Assembly: GCA_041666525.1 (NCBI GenBank)
Contig: JBAYGT010000005.1
Location: forward strand, 62,001-126,000
Direction of reading: 5' to 3'
DNA: 64,000 bases
Origin: JBAXTZ01 sp041666525
Lineage (GTDB): Bacteria; Bacillota; Negativicutes; JBAXTZ01
In this document: positions 35,660 to 44,794 of the stretch, one piece after another
Position numbering within the stretch: the first letter of the stretch is position 1
Layout: every line of letters begins with the position of its first letter
Translations under genes and position numbers: made by a program
The notes under the pieces: model-generated
Database searches by the model: none
Told to the model about the DNA's origin: nothing
The model's input: the letters and a program-made list of their open reading frames with translations, nothing else

Positions 35660-36648
35660 CACCTAAACAAAGATATGAGGCGATGTTAAAAGGACAACCG
35701 TATGATATAGTGCCGCGCACCCCGATTCTGATGCGGCTAGCCGCTGAACAAATTGGTGCTGAATACATTGAATTTACCCGCAATCACAAAGTCATGGTTA
35801 AATCACAGATTTTTTGTGCCGAAAAATTTGGCATCGACCAACTGAGCGTTATTTCCGGCAGCTACGGTGAAACCCAGGGTTACGGCGGAGAAATCAGTTA
35901 TCGCCCGCTCGGTCCGTACGTAAGCCATTTGCCGCTGGGTGATACGACTGATCTTAGCACGCTGCGCAATCCCGATCCGTTTACCACACCGTTGTTGATT
36001 GACCGTTTAGATGCTATCCGCGAATATCGTCGCCTGACCGGTGACAATTACTCGGTATGTGGTTGGATTGAAGGGCCGGCGGCGCAGTCGGCGGACATGC
36101 GCGGTATTGAGCAGTTTTTAATGGACTTAATTGAGGAACAGGAATTTTGCGCCGAGTGCATGGATCTGGTAACAGACAAAGCAATAATTTTTGCCAAAGC
36201 CCAGTGTGACGCCGGTGCCGATACCATCGGCGTAGGTGATGCGATTGCCAGCCAGATTTCTTTGCGCACTTACAAAAAGCTGGTTTTCCCGCGTGAAAAA
36301 CGGCTATTTGACGCAATCAAAGCACTTGGTTGTTATACCAAACTGCATATTTGCGGCAACATTACTCACTTGCTGCCGGCTATCGCCGGGCTTGATGTCG
36401 ATATCATTGACATCGACCATATGGTTGATATCAAAAAAGTCCGCGAAATTCTTGGCCAGCGAGTAACAATCACCGGCAATATCGATCCGGTATTAGTCAT
36501 GACTTCTAATCCGGAAACAATCGAGCAAGCGATGCGCGAAACTTACACTGCTGTCGGGGCGCCCTATCTGCTGAACGCCGGTTGCGAAGTACCGCCGGGA
36601 ACTCCTGATGATAATTTAAAAGCGCTGTGCTTGGAAATAACCATATGA
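35656..36648 (+). CDS. UroD/MtaA-family corrinoid-dependent methyltransferase
   Basis: A 330-residue TIM-barrel protein of the uroporphyrinogen decarboxylase superfamily. The zinc-site residues of the methyltransferase branch are present, with H231 and C233 in LHICGN and C310 in NAGCEVPPGTP. Such enzymes either transfer a methyl group from a methylated corrinoid to a thiol (MtaA, MtbA) or take it from the substrate. True UroD enzymes lack this His-x-Cys...Cys zinc site. The ATG overlaps the MFS gene stop. As no other methyltransferase gene is in this operon, this protein may itself be the substrate-specific enzyme. Confidence 0.85.
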   Translation: MTPKQRYEAMLKGQPYDIVPRTPILMRLAAEQIGAEYIEFTRNHKVMVKSQIFCAEKFGIDQLSVISGSYGETQGYGGEISYRPLGPYVSHLPLGDTTDLSTLRNPDPFTTPLLIDRLDAIREYRRLTGDNYSVCGWIEGPAAQSADMRGIEQFLMDLIEEQEFCAECMDLVTDKAIIFAKAQCDAGADTIGVGDAIASQISLRTYKKLVFPREKRLFDAIKALGCYTKLHICGNITHLLPAIAGLDVDIIDIDHMVDIKKVREILGQRVTITGNIDPVLVMTSNPETIEQAMRETYTAVGAPYLLNAGCEVPPGTPDDNLKALCLEITI

Positions 36649-37322
36649 AAAAGCTACTGGCACCGTTACTTGCCTTTACACTATTATGCGCAACTGCAGC
36701 GGCCGCGCCGCTGACCGATTTTCATAATAACACATTCCAGATTGACGTCGGATTTTGTCCCATAGTTAGCCAATCAGGCACAAACGCATCCGGTCCGGTA
36801 ATTATGCCCAATGTTTCAGACTATAGCGGTAATTTGACTTATGCGTTTACTGATTTCGTTGCACTGCGGCTGGGCATGACGTCGCTCACTAACTCCACCG
36901 TTTCATGGAACAACATCGACACCGGAGTTTTAGGCCTGACACAGGCCAACTTGCAAGTAGTAGTCAATCCCAGTGAATATATCCAGCCGTTTTTTGGATT
37001 ACAATATGCGGTTTCTAACTTCCAAAATCAAACCGGCGGCAATTGGAAAAATCTGGACTACAAGCAAACCGGAATTTGCGGCGGGCTACAATTGACTTTG
37101 CCGCTTACCGATTTGTTCAAGCTCAATGCGAACGGAATGTACGGAACATATTTCAGTTCGGCGTATGCCGGAATCACATTATGCCTGTTTGGACAATTAG
37201 ACATCGATGGTGGTTATGTTTATGAATATTACAACACCGGCTCACTTGATGATTCACCGTTGGGCGCGCCAACATCTGTCTCCGCGCAAGGGCTGCGCAT
37301 GGGTGTGAGCTTAAGAATATAG
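36645..37322 (+). CDS. Exported protein, probable outer-membrane beta-barrel
   Basis: The 225-residue protein begins with a signal peptide (MKKLLAPLLAFTLLCATAAAA, cut near residue 21). Its body shows short alternating strands such as NLTYAFTDFVALRLGMTSL and ending GLRMGVSLRI, consistent with a small barrel of about eight to ten strands. I do not recognise the family. The chosen ATG overlaps the last codon of the methyltransferase gene (ATGA). An alternative start at 36627 would lie deeper in that gene. Despite the overlap, no functional link to methyl transfer is evident. Confidence 0.68.
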   Translation: MKKLLAPLLAFTLLCATAAAAPLTDFHNNTFQIDVGFCPIVSQSGTNASGPVIMPNVSDYSGNLTYAFTDFVALRLGMTSLTNSTVSWNNIDTGVLGLTQANLQVVVNPSEYIQPFFGLQYAVSNFQNQTGGNWKNLDYKQTGICGGLQLTLPLTDLFKLNANGMYGTYFSSAYAGITLCLFGQLDIDGGYVYEYYNTGSLDDSPLGAPTSVSAQGLRMGVSLRI

Positions 37323-37412
37323 CCTTATCGAAAAATTTTCGATAGTTTCTGCATAATATATGTTATAATTATGCCAAGTTCAAAAATGGATAAAATAGTT
37401 TCGGAGGAACAA

Positions 37413-38294
37413 ATGAAAAAGAGTTTAGTTATTCTACTTACCTTGTTGCTCGTGGTTTCATCCGGCGCGTTTTGTTTGGCCGACACAACGGTCAGTAGCA
37501 CCAGTGGTTTGCAAGGCGATACCATCCAAGCTGACGGTTACGGCGTGGCAAAGCCCTCGATAAATCCGGCACAAGCTTCAATACTGGCGCAACGCGCCGC
37601 TAAAGCTGACGCATACCGCAATCTTGTTGAGCAGATTCAAGGTGTTCAAATCGATGCCACCACAACTGTTCAAGATGCAATGGTAACCAATGACACCATC
37701 GTTACCAAAGTTAATGGTTTTGTCAGAGGCGCAAAAGTTGTTTTATCAGAACCAATTGCCGGCGGCGGCTGGCATATAGTTCTTTCCATTCCGCTATATG
37801 GCGCCAACGGCCTGGCTCCGTTAGTAGCAGACACAATTCGCGCTAATGAACCAGCTGCCGAGGCTTACGCCCCGGTTACTTCCGACAACATCCCTCAAGC
37901 CAATCTGACTCCTGTTCCGGCAACTACTTTACCGGCAATTTCTGTGCCGGCCGTCAGCCAGGGTCCGGCAACCGGATTAATTCTCGACTGCCGCGGCACT
38001 TCGGCTGAACGAACAATGGCACCGGTAATTTACAACGAAAGCGGTCAGGTAATTTATTCCAGCCGTAATATTGCCTATGATGTGCTAATCAATTCAGGTT
38101 TATGCGACTATGTTGTCAAAAGTTCGACAGACTATTCACGGGCCGGAAATACTCCGCTCATGATCAGGCCGATCGCCCTAAGAGACTTTAACCGTAACTT
38201 TGTTGTTAGCAACGCCGATGGCGCAAGAATTTTGGCTGCTGACGCTCAAGGTGGCATGTTAGCAAAAGCAGCAATGGTTGTTTTAGTCAACTAA
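37413..38294 (+). CDS. Exported LPP20-like protein
   Basis: A 293-residue protein with a signal peptide (MKKSLVILLTLLLVVSSGAFCLA). The first folded part, from about 30 to 140, contains GYGVAKPSINPAQASILAQR and AAKADAYRNLVEQIQGV, the helix-strand pattern of LPP20-type envelope proteins. A VSIPLYG-like strand follows. The linker at about 145-195 is rich in Pro, Ala and Thr. A C-terminal domain (TGLILDCRGTSAERTMAPVIYNESGQVIY) resembles the second half of some of these proteins. No lipobox cysteine follows the signal. GGAGG lies six bases before the ATG. The function is unknown, presumably envelope structure or maintenance. Confidence 0.72.
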   Translation: MKKSLVILLTLLLVVSSGAFCLADTTVSSTSGLQGDTIQADGYGVAKPSINPAQASILAQRAAKADAYRNLVEQIQGVQIDATTTVQDAMVTNDTIVTKVNGFVRGAKVVLSEPIAGGGWHIVLSIPLYGANGLAPLVADTIRANEPAAEAYAPVTSDNIPQANLTPVPATTLPAISVPAVSQGPATGLILDCRGTSAERTMAPVIYNESGQVIYSSRNIAYDVLINSGLCDYVVKSSTDYSRAGNTPLMIRPIALRDFNRNFVVSNADGARILAADAQGGMLAKAAMVVLVN

Positions 38295-38338
38295 TTTTGC
38301 ATGATCCAAAAACGCAAATTGGATTTTCAAAGTTTTGC

Positions 38339-38378
38339 AAAAGACATTTTCGAAGATTTTTCGGAAGTGTCTTTTTTT
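38339..38378 (+). terminator. Rho-independent terminator
   Basis: AAAAGACATTTTCG pairs with CGGAAGTGTCTTTT (wobble pairs included) and is followed by a T run. It ends the LPP20-like gene. The rest of 38295-38522 shows only short palindromes and no convincing promoter. Confidence 0.8.
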
Positions 38379-38522
38379 ATTTAAATAAATAATTTATTTT
38401 TCAGTAAATGCAGGATAATGCACCGATCACGGGGAATATTATATGTTCGAAGATGATTTGTAAAATACAGCTTCTATCGAACTTACGTAACGATAAATAT
38501 TTTGTGAGAGGGATTACTTATT

Positions 38523-39458
38523 TTGAAAAACACAACAGCCTTTGATTTGTACCAACTGTTCCACCAGAACAACACACCGCGCAAATATCCGCAGCGACTT
38601 CATTTCCGCGGTGTGGACGGTTATGACGTTTACAATGCTTCAGCGCCGTTTCTTTCTATTGGAAAAGAGCTTATTGCCGGACGGGTGGAAAAACGCGACA
38701 GTGAACACTCCAAGGTAATGTTTTTCGAAAAAGTTAACCACGAATTTATTTTGCTTTCCGATGCTCCGGTATTTACATTGCAGGATCCTTGTATTACCCG
38801 CATTAACGGCGAACTGATTTTGAGCGGTGTAGAAATATTTCCACACCCGGATAACCCGGGCGCATTGTGGTGGCGTACGGCTTTTTACCGTGGCAAAGAC
38901 GTATATTCACTTGAACGGTTTACCGCCGGGCCAAACGGCATGAAAGATATCCGGCTGTGCGAACTTAAAGATGGAAAAATTGCAGTATTCACCCGGCCGC
39001 GTCATCCGATGGGCGAAATGGGTTCTGAAGGTGGCCGCGGCGTAATCGGGTACGTTGAAATCGACAATCTTGCGGAATTAGTGCCGGACAAACTCAACCA
39101 GGCACAGCATCTGGATCAAATCTCCGGACACAGCTGGTTGGGCGCCAATGAAGTTTTTTGTCTGAACGACACACTGCTTGGCGTACTTTGCCACGTGGCG
39201 ATGTTTGATTTCAATAGTAGCCGCCATTATTTTGCGGCAGTATTTACTTTTAACAGAAAGACGCTCCAACCCGGGCCATTGGAAATAATCGCCGAACGCA
39301 ATGACTATTTACCCGGACCGGCAAAATGTCCGGATTTGCATGATGTAATTTTCCCCGCATGTCTGCGCTTCAATGAAGACCGGGCCTGGTTAATCTGCGG
39401 CGTGAGTGATTGTGAAATGCAATCGCTGGAAATTGTCAATCCGTTCAAAAATCTATAA
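38523..39458 (+). CDS. DUF1861 protein, GH130-like beta-propeller
   Basis: The 311-residue protein matches the DUF1861 pattern (compare HFRGVDGYDVYNASAPF, GRVEKRDSEHSKVMFF, DPCITRINGELILSGVE and FTRPRHPMGEMGSEGGRG). These proteins form five-bladed propellers related in fold to GH130 mannoside phosphorylases. The start is a TTG with AGAGGG about ten bases ahead. It is the first gene of the carbohydrate operon, 26 bases before the first permease gene. A cytoplasmic role in cutting or phosphorolysing an imported beta-mannoside-like oligosaccharide is a reasonable inference, without an assigned substrate. Confidence 0.75.
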   Translation: MKNTTAFDLYQLFHQNNTPRKYPQRLHFRGVDGYDVYNASAPFLSIGKELIAGRVEKRDSEHSKVMFFEKVNHEFILLSDAPVFTLQDPCITRINGELILSGVEIFPHPDNPGALWWRTAFYRGKDVYSLERFTAGPNGMKDIRLCELKDGKIAVFTRPRHPMGEMGSEGGRGVIGYVEIDNLAELVPDKLNQAQHLDQISGHSWLGANEVFCLNDTLLGVLCHVAMFDFNSSRHYFAAVFTFNRKTLQPGPLEIIAERNDYLPGPAKCPDLHDVIFPACLRFNEDRAWLICGVSDCEMQSLEIVNPFKNL

Positions 39459-39483
39459 ATTCAAACTTTAAGGCGAGGTGTAT

Positions 39484-40485
39484 ATGCTCGAAGGATTTAC
39501 GACTGATTATTTACCAACCACGCTGCGCTGGGCAGGCGTTGCGATCGTGATGATCGCTTTAATGATAGCAACTTTCTGGACGCTGCGCCGCTTCAAAGTC
39601 CGGCATGAGGCAGCAATCGGTTTTGTATTTACGTTACCGATGACGCTAAACTTATTGATATTTACGCTGTACCCGTTCCTCTATTCGTTCTATTTGAGTT
39701 TTACGGAATTCAATATGTTTCAAGCACCGAAATGGGTCGGCCTAACCAACTACATAACAATGTTTACCAACGATACCTATTTTTGGCCATCCTGCAGCCT
39801 GACGCTAAAATATGCACTGTACAGTGTTCCGCTCAGCATTGTTGCCTCGGTTGCGGTTGCATTAATATTAAATCGTCCGATCAAAGCTGTCGGATTTTGG
39901 CGAACGCTGTATTATGTACCGGCGGTGCTGCCCGCTGCGGCAACTATGCTGCTCTGGCGCTGGATGTTCGCGCCTAATTCCGGATTGATAAATTACATGC
40001 TGTCACCGTTTTTGATGTTATTTGGCCTGCAACCGCCAGAGTGGTATACTGACCCCCAGCTCGTCTTGAGTGTGTTTGTAATCACGAGCCTGTGGGGGGT
40101 TTTTGGTGCCAACTCGGTAATTCTGCTGGCTGGATTGAAAAATGTTCCGACTGAACTGTATGAAGCTGCCAACCTCGACGGCGCTGGCGTACTGCAAAAA
40201 TTCCGCCACATTACCCTGCCGATGATCAGCCCGGCCTTATTTTACACGTTGATTACCGGAATAATCGGCGCCCTGCAAATCTTCACCCAAGCCTTTTTCA
40301 TGAAAATACCGGCAGAAATGGGCTCTTTTCTTAGCGTCCGTATTTATCAGGAAGCGTTTCAGTTCAGCCATTTCGGCTACGCCGCGGCGATGGCCTGGTT
40401 CATGCTAATCTGTATTTTCCTCCTGACAATTATTGTGTTTAAATCGTCATCCGCCTGGGTTTATTACGAAAACGAAGCTAAATAA
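39484..40485 (+). CDS. CUT1 sugar ABC transporter permease (MalF-like)
   Basis: A 333-residue inner-membrane permease. After two N-terminal helices the core shows FTLPMTLNLLIFTLYPFLYS, typical of MalF/UgpA-type subunits. The ATPase-contact loop EAANLDGAGVLQKFRHITLP follows near residue 225. GAGG is six bases before the ATG at 39484, preferable to the GTG at 39478. It pairs with the next permease gene and, with one or both binding proteins downstream, makes an importer for an oligosaccharide. No ATPase gene is present in the operon, so a shared MsmK-type ATPase encoded elsewhere is expected. Confidence 0.92.
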   Translation: MLEGFTTDYLPTTLRWAGVAIVMIALMIATFWTLRRFKVRHEAAIGFVFTLPMTLNLLIFTLYPFLYSFYLSFTEFNMFQAPKWVGLTNYITMFTNDTYFWPSCSLTLKYALYSVPLSIVASVAVALILNRPIKAVGFWRTLYYVPAVLPAAATMLLWRWMFAPNSGLINYMLSPFLMLFGLQPPEWYTDPQLVLSVFVITSLWGVFGANSVILLAGLKNVPTELYEAANLDGAGVLQKFRHITLPMISPALFYTLITGIIGALQIFTQAFFMKIPAEMGSFLSVRIYQEAFQFSHFGYAAAMAWFMLICIFLLTIIVFKSSSAWVYYENEAK

Positions 40486-40525
40486 TTTAGCGTTTGATAA
40501 AATTATTTTGAGAGGTGGGTGCACC

Positions 40526-41395
40526 ATGTCCCCAAAAATACGCGAGCTCATTATCCAACTACTTACTTACATAATTCTTGTGGCAGTCGGCCTGATTATC
40601 CTGTTTCCGTGCCTGATTATGTTGACGACTTCGTTAAAAGCCGACGTTAATTTATTTCAGGTTCCCATCCAATGGATTCCTGACCCGGTAAAGTGGAGTA
40701 ACTACTCTGAGGCATTCGTCAAAATGGACCAAATTGCCCACGGACTAACCTTTGTCCGCGTGCTATCCAACACGCTGTTCGTAACGCTGTTGGGTATGGT
40801 TGCTGAACTTTGCGCAGTTTCGTTTGTAGCCTACGGATTTGCACGGTTTCGTTTTGCCGGCCGAAAAATAATTTTTTTCGCAATGCTCTCGACAATGATG
40901 CTGCCGGGCATCATCTTAATTATTCCCTCATTTATGATTTGGAAAGGCTTGGGTTTAATTGACACTTATGATCCGCTGGTAACTGCCGCATGGCTGGGTG
41001 GCGGCGCTTGGGCGGTGTTCTTGATGCGCCAATTCATGATGAATATTCCCCGAGAAATGGAAGAAGCGGCAACCATTGACGGCGCCAACACCATGCAAAC
41101 TTTTTATTTGATAATTATCCCGATGATCAAGCCGGCGCTGCTGGCGTTGGGTGTGCTTATTTTCCAGGGCCGCTGGAACGACTTTATGAATCCGTTAATT
41201 TACTTAAATACCGCGGCTAAATTTCCGTTGGTAATGGCGATAAAATTTTTCCAGGAATCGCTCAGCCACGAAGCGCCAAAGTGGAACTATATGATGGCGG
41301 TATCCACGGTACTGGCGTTGCCGATACTTGTCTTGTATTTTTGCGCACAGCGATACTTTATTGAAGGCTTAAACGTCGGTGCCGTTAAGGGCTAA
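40526..41395 (+). CDS. CUT1 sugar ABC transporter permease (MalG-like)
   Basis: A 289-residue permease with six helices. The conserved pattern includes LFPCLIMLTTSLK after helix 1, the contact loop EAATIDGANTMQTFYLIIIP near residue 190, and the C-terminal QRYFIEGLNVGAVKG that ends nearly all MalG-type subunits. GAGAGG precedes the ATG. An earlier in-frame start at 40433 lies inside the first permease gene and is unlikely. It acts with the neighbouring permease as a heterodimer. Confidence 0.93.
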   Translation: MSPKIRELIIQLLTYIILVAVGLIILFPCLIMLTTSLKADVNLFQVPIQWIPDPVKWSNYSEAFVKMDQIAHGLTFVRVLSNTLFVTLLGMVAELCAVSFVAYGFARFRFAGRKIIFFAMLSTMMLPGIILIIPSFMIWKGLGLIDTYDPLVTAAWLGGGAWAVFLMRQFMMNIPREMEEAATIDGANTMQTFYLIIIPMIKPALLALGVLIFQGRWNDFMNPLIYLNTAAKFPLVMAIKFFQESLSHEAPKWNYMMAVSTVLALPILVLYFCAQRYFIEGLNVGAVKG

Positions 41396-41405
41396 GGGGG
41401 AAAGA

Positions 41406-42662
41406 ATGAATAACCGATCTTTGACTGCTATTTGCATTTTGCTGGTTTTTGTAAGCGCAATCGTTTTGGGCGGCTGCGGTAACAAAGCAGCCGAAAAAAA
41501 GACCATTCACTTTATGACCTGGGCCGGCGGTGGTGAGGCGGCAAAAATACAGGTAATCATCGACGCAATTAATGCTAAAAACAGCGATTTTCAAATTGTT
41601 CACGAGCCATCGCCTAACGATTATCCAACCAAACTGATGACTTCACTGTCCGGCGGCAGCGCCGCTGATTTACTGTGGATTGGCAGCGATGATGTACCGA
41701 CGCTGTCCGAAAAAGGCGCGCTTATGGACATCACCGACCGGCTAAAAGCTGACAAAACCAACAAGGCCGCCAATTTGTCCGACTATTTCCCAAATGTTTT
41801 AAAAATCGCCGAATACAACGGCAAATATTACGGATTGCCCTGGATTGCCTCACCGTTATTGCTGTTTTATAACAAAGACTTATTCGACAAAGCCGGCGTA
41901 AGTTACCCGGATGACACCTGGACTTGGGCCGATTTTTCAGCAGCTGCGAAAAAACTTACCATCCCCGGCAAGCAATGGGGGTTTTCTATCAATAACGGCA
42001 GCCCACCTGTGCAGATGTATATCTGGCAAACCGACGGTAATGTTATTTCAGCCGATTTGAAACACTCACCGATAGATTCACCGCAAGCAATACAAGCTCT
42101 GGAGTATTATTTTGGCATGCAGGGTGACGGCATTCACTGTGTGCCAAAATCAGTCATACAAGAGCAAGGTTTCGACACGATGTTCTTCGACAGTCACAAT
42201 GTCGCGATGTTTATTGGCGGCGCTTCTGATGACCTTGACAAGCAGGAACATCCGTTCAACATCGGCGTGGCGGCGCCGCCTAAGGGACCAACGGGAATCC
42301 GCGCAACTCAGGCCTGGTCAGCGCTGACCGCCATTAACGCCAAGACTCCGGAACCGGACTTGGCATATAAAGCCTTGCTGCAATTAACCGAAGCCCTTCA
42401 TCATGTGCAGCCGCTGCCGCCGGTAAAATCACTCGCTAATAAAGAATCGCTAAAAGCTGCCGGTCCGCGCTCGCAGCAACAAATTGACGTAATGTTGCGA
42501 ATTTTACCGGATATGCGTTGCTACGTTGCTGTTCCCAAACAACAAGAATGGAACGATACCTGGGCCAAAGAAGTGCTTGAGCCAATGTCGCTAAAGGGTG
42601 CCAACATTCCTGAAATTGCCAAACGCGCACGCATAAAACTCGAACAATTTTTGATCAAATAG
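41406..42662 (+). CDS. Sugar-binding lipoprotein of ABC transporter, first copy
   Basis: A 418-residue extracytoplasmic solute-binding protein. The lipobox VLGGC puts the lipid-bearing cysteine at C24. The mature part follows the family-1 sugar-binding pattern: FMTWAGGGEAAKIQVIIDAI, GGSAADLLWIG, YYGLPWIASPLLLFYNKDLF, WTWADFSAAAKKL, and the WSALTAINAKT region near the C terminus. GGGGGAAAG precedes the ATG. It is clearly related to the second binding protein at 44795, with near-identical stretches such as DFQIVHEP and DSPQAIQALEYY against DSPQAIEAFKYY, so the two arose by duplication. A secreted protein gene lies between them. Confidence 0.92.
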   Translation: MNNRSLTAICILLVFVSAIVLGGCGNKAAEKKTIHFMTWAGGGEAAKIQVIIDAINAKNSDFQIVHEPSPNDYPTKLMTSLSGGSAADLLWIGSDDVPTLSEKGALMDITDRLKADKTNKAANLSDYFPNVLKIAEYNGKYYGLPWIASPLLLFYNKDLFDKAGVSYPDDTWTWADFSAAAKKLTIPGKQWGFSINNGSPPVQMYIWQTDGNVISADLKHSPIDSPQAIQALEYYFGMQGDGIHCVPKSVIQEQGFDTMFFDSHNVAMFIGGASDDLDKQEHPFNIGVAAPPKGPTGIRATQAWSALTAINAKTPEPDLAYKALLQLTEALHHVQPLPPVKSLANKESLKAAGPRSQQQIDVMLRILPDMRCYVAVPKQQEWNDTWAKEVLEPMSLKGANIPEIAKRARIKLEQFLIK

Positions 42663-42671
42663 TGAGGCTTT

Positions 42672-44753
42672 ATGAAAATAATCGCAATAATTGTTGCCGC
42701 GTTAATACTCTGTACGATGTCAGCGGCATTTGCCGGGCAGAATAATCAAGCTGCAAACGCTTATGTAGATGGCTGGTCGGAGCTGCAAAACCCTGCCGCG
42801 CTCCGCGACTGGCAGGCTACTGCCACACAATATACCCAGCTGATTTTCGGGCGCAAAATGAAGGGAAAATATCTGCCGACAACCGGGTTAGTGGCTGTAA
42901 ATGAACCAACCGCTGGCGGTTTTTTCGGCCAATCTTTTGGAATGCCTTCCTATCTGGGGCGTGAAGGCTGGAAGCTTGGCGACAATGGCGAAGGCTTATC
43001 CTGCCTGGGCGCAGTCCTTGGCGCCAGCTTAAACGGAAATGATATGACCGAGGCGTATGAACACGACTGGGTGGAAATGTGTGAGTACTTCTATACCGAA
43101 GTCCCTGTTAATGGCGGCGCAAAACGCGGCTATGTATCTAACGACGCCGCGGGCAGCAATAGCACCGGCAGTTGGTGGTACGATCTTGCTCCTGCCAGCC
43201 TGTTTTTTCAAATCGGCATGATCTATGACAAACCGTCCTACAATCTGAAAATGCGAACTACCGCCGATACCCTGGCAGATGCTGCTAAATTATTTGATAA
43301 CAATTGGCGCCATACCGGCTTTGATCTGAAAAATTGGCAAGCTGTTGACCAGGGCTGGTTCGAGCCGGATGCCGCTATCGGCATTGCCTACATCGAATAT
43401 CTGGCCTACAAAAAATTCCATGATCCAAAATATCTTGACGTTGCCAAGCGTTGTATGCAACAGATGCAAAATCATTTTGCCAACCCCTATTACGAATTGC
43501 TTGGTTCCTACGGCCCATACACTGCGGCCCGATTAAATGCTGAGGACGGCGGCAGTTATGATGTGGGGAGATTCCTTGGCTATATTTTAACCGATTCCTC
43601 AGATTCTCGCCCCGGTTGGGGTATAATGAATGAACAATGGGGCAAATACCCGGCCTACGGTCTGTGCGGCAGCACTACCGATTCCGATGGCTATGCCTTT
43701 TCAATGAACACGTTTTGGAACGCTGGCGCGGTAGCGCCGGTTGCCCGCTATGCGCCGGAATACAGCCGGGTTATCGGAAAATGGCTGACCAATGTTGCCT
43801 ACAATTCAAATATTTATTATGCTGACGGCTTACCGGCGGCGATGCAAGAAGATTACGCCTGGAGTCGGGATACCGGAGTTACCTGTCTGGCTTATGAAGG
43901 CACCCGAAACAAGGGAAAAACTCAACCGTTTGGCACCGGCGACGATGAACATTTCTATAGTCTGTATAGTTCTGGCGGCGTCGGCGCTATGGCAGCGCTG
44001 TTTCAGCCGACAAACATTAATGGCATTGTCAGAATCGATTTGCTGAAAACCGATGTTCTCAATACCAATGCCTATCCGACATACTTGTACTACAATCCTT
44101 ACAGCGCTCCGCAAACTGTCCGGTTTAATGTTGGCGTAAAACTAACCGATATTTATGATGCAGTCAGTAAAAAATTCATCGCCCATTCGGTCACCGGTGA
44201 AAGCGCCGCTACAATACCACCGCACAGCGCTGTACAACTGGTGTATACTCCGACAGGTAAACGCCTTGCTTATAGCGGCAATAAAATGCTTATCAATGGT
44301 GTCGTAGCCGACTACAATTACAAAGGTAAGTTGACACTAACACCAGCTACTCCGCCGGAAACTTTTAGCGACTGGTCCGGATTTACCAATACCGGTAAAT
44401 GGACTAATGCGGCAAACGCAACTGTTCAGAAGCAACCGGTCGGTATGCGTTTCAATAACGTCAGCGATACCTGGGGCCTGATGGAACAAACAGTCACGCT
44501 TGATTTAACCAAGACACCGAAACTGGCAATAAATATAACAACCATCTCGAATAACGCCAAGTGGGCGCTGAAGGTTGACGACGGGAAAACCAGCTATTAT
44601 ATGCAGAGCGACAACTCCCGCACCGGCAAGTTCGTTTTCGATCTGCGCGCACGCACTGGTTGGAGCGGCAGCAAGACCTTCAAAATTCAAGTGTTCCCGC
44701 TCGGCGGTCCCGGCTGTTATCTGGATATCGAATATATGCGTTTCGGCAATTAA
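42672..44753 (+). CDS. Secreted protein of unknown family, probable carbohydrate-active enzyme
   Basis: The 693-residue protein has a signal peptide (MKIIAIIVAALILCTMSAAFA). Residues 50-430 are rich in aromatic and acidic residues in a helical pattern (for example SWWYDLAPASLFFQIGMIYD, DPKYLDVAKRCMQQM and YSLYSSGGVGAMAALF) that suggests an (alpha/alpha) toroid, as in many glycosidases and lyases. A beta-rich segment follows. The last 150 residues, with WSGFTNTGKWTNAANATVQK and TWGLMEQTVTLDLT, look like a carbohydrate-binding beta-sandwich. I cannot place it in a named family. It lies between two sugar-binding protein genes, ten bases after the first, so extracellular release of the imported oligosaccharide is the likely job. 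Confidence 0.7.
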   Translation: MKIIAIIVAALILCTMSAAFAGQNNQAANAYVDGWSELQNPAALRDWQATATQYTQLIFGRKMKGKYLPTTGLVAVNEPTAGGFFGQSFGMPSYLGREGWKLGDNGEGLSCLGAVLGASLNGNDMTEAYEHDWVEMCEYFYTEVPVNGGAKRGYVSNDAAGSNSTGSWWYDLAPASLFFQIGMIYDKPSYNLKMRTTADTLADAAKLFDNNWRHTGFDLKNWQAVDQGWFEPDAAIGIAYIEYLAYKKFHDPKYLDVAKRCMQQMQNHFANPYYELLGSYGPYTAARLNAEDGGSYDVGRFLGYILTDSSDSRPGWGIMNEQWGKYPAYGLCGSTTDSDGYAFSMNTFWNAGAVAPVARYAPEYSRVIGKWLTNVAYNSNIYYADGLPAAMQEDYAWSRDTGVTCLAYEGTRNKGKTQPFGTGDDEHFYSLYSSGGVGAMAALFQPTNINGIVRIDLLKTDVLNTNAYPTYLYYNPYSAPQTVRFNVGVKLTDIYDAVSKKFIAHSVTGESAATIPPHSAVQLVYTPTGKRLAYSGNKMLINGVVADYNYKGKLTLTPATPPETFSDWSGFTNTGKWTNAANATVQKQPVGMRFNNVSDTWGLMEQTVTLDLTKTPKLAINITTISNNAKWALKVDDGKTSYYMQSDNSRTGKFVFDLRARTGWSGSKTFKIQVFPLGGPGCYLDIEYMRFGN

Positions 44754-44794
44754 ACCGGCAACGCATTATATAAAAAAATTGTGAGGAGAGAACC

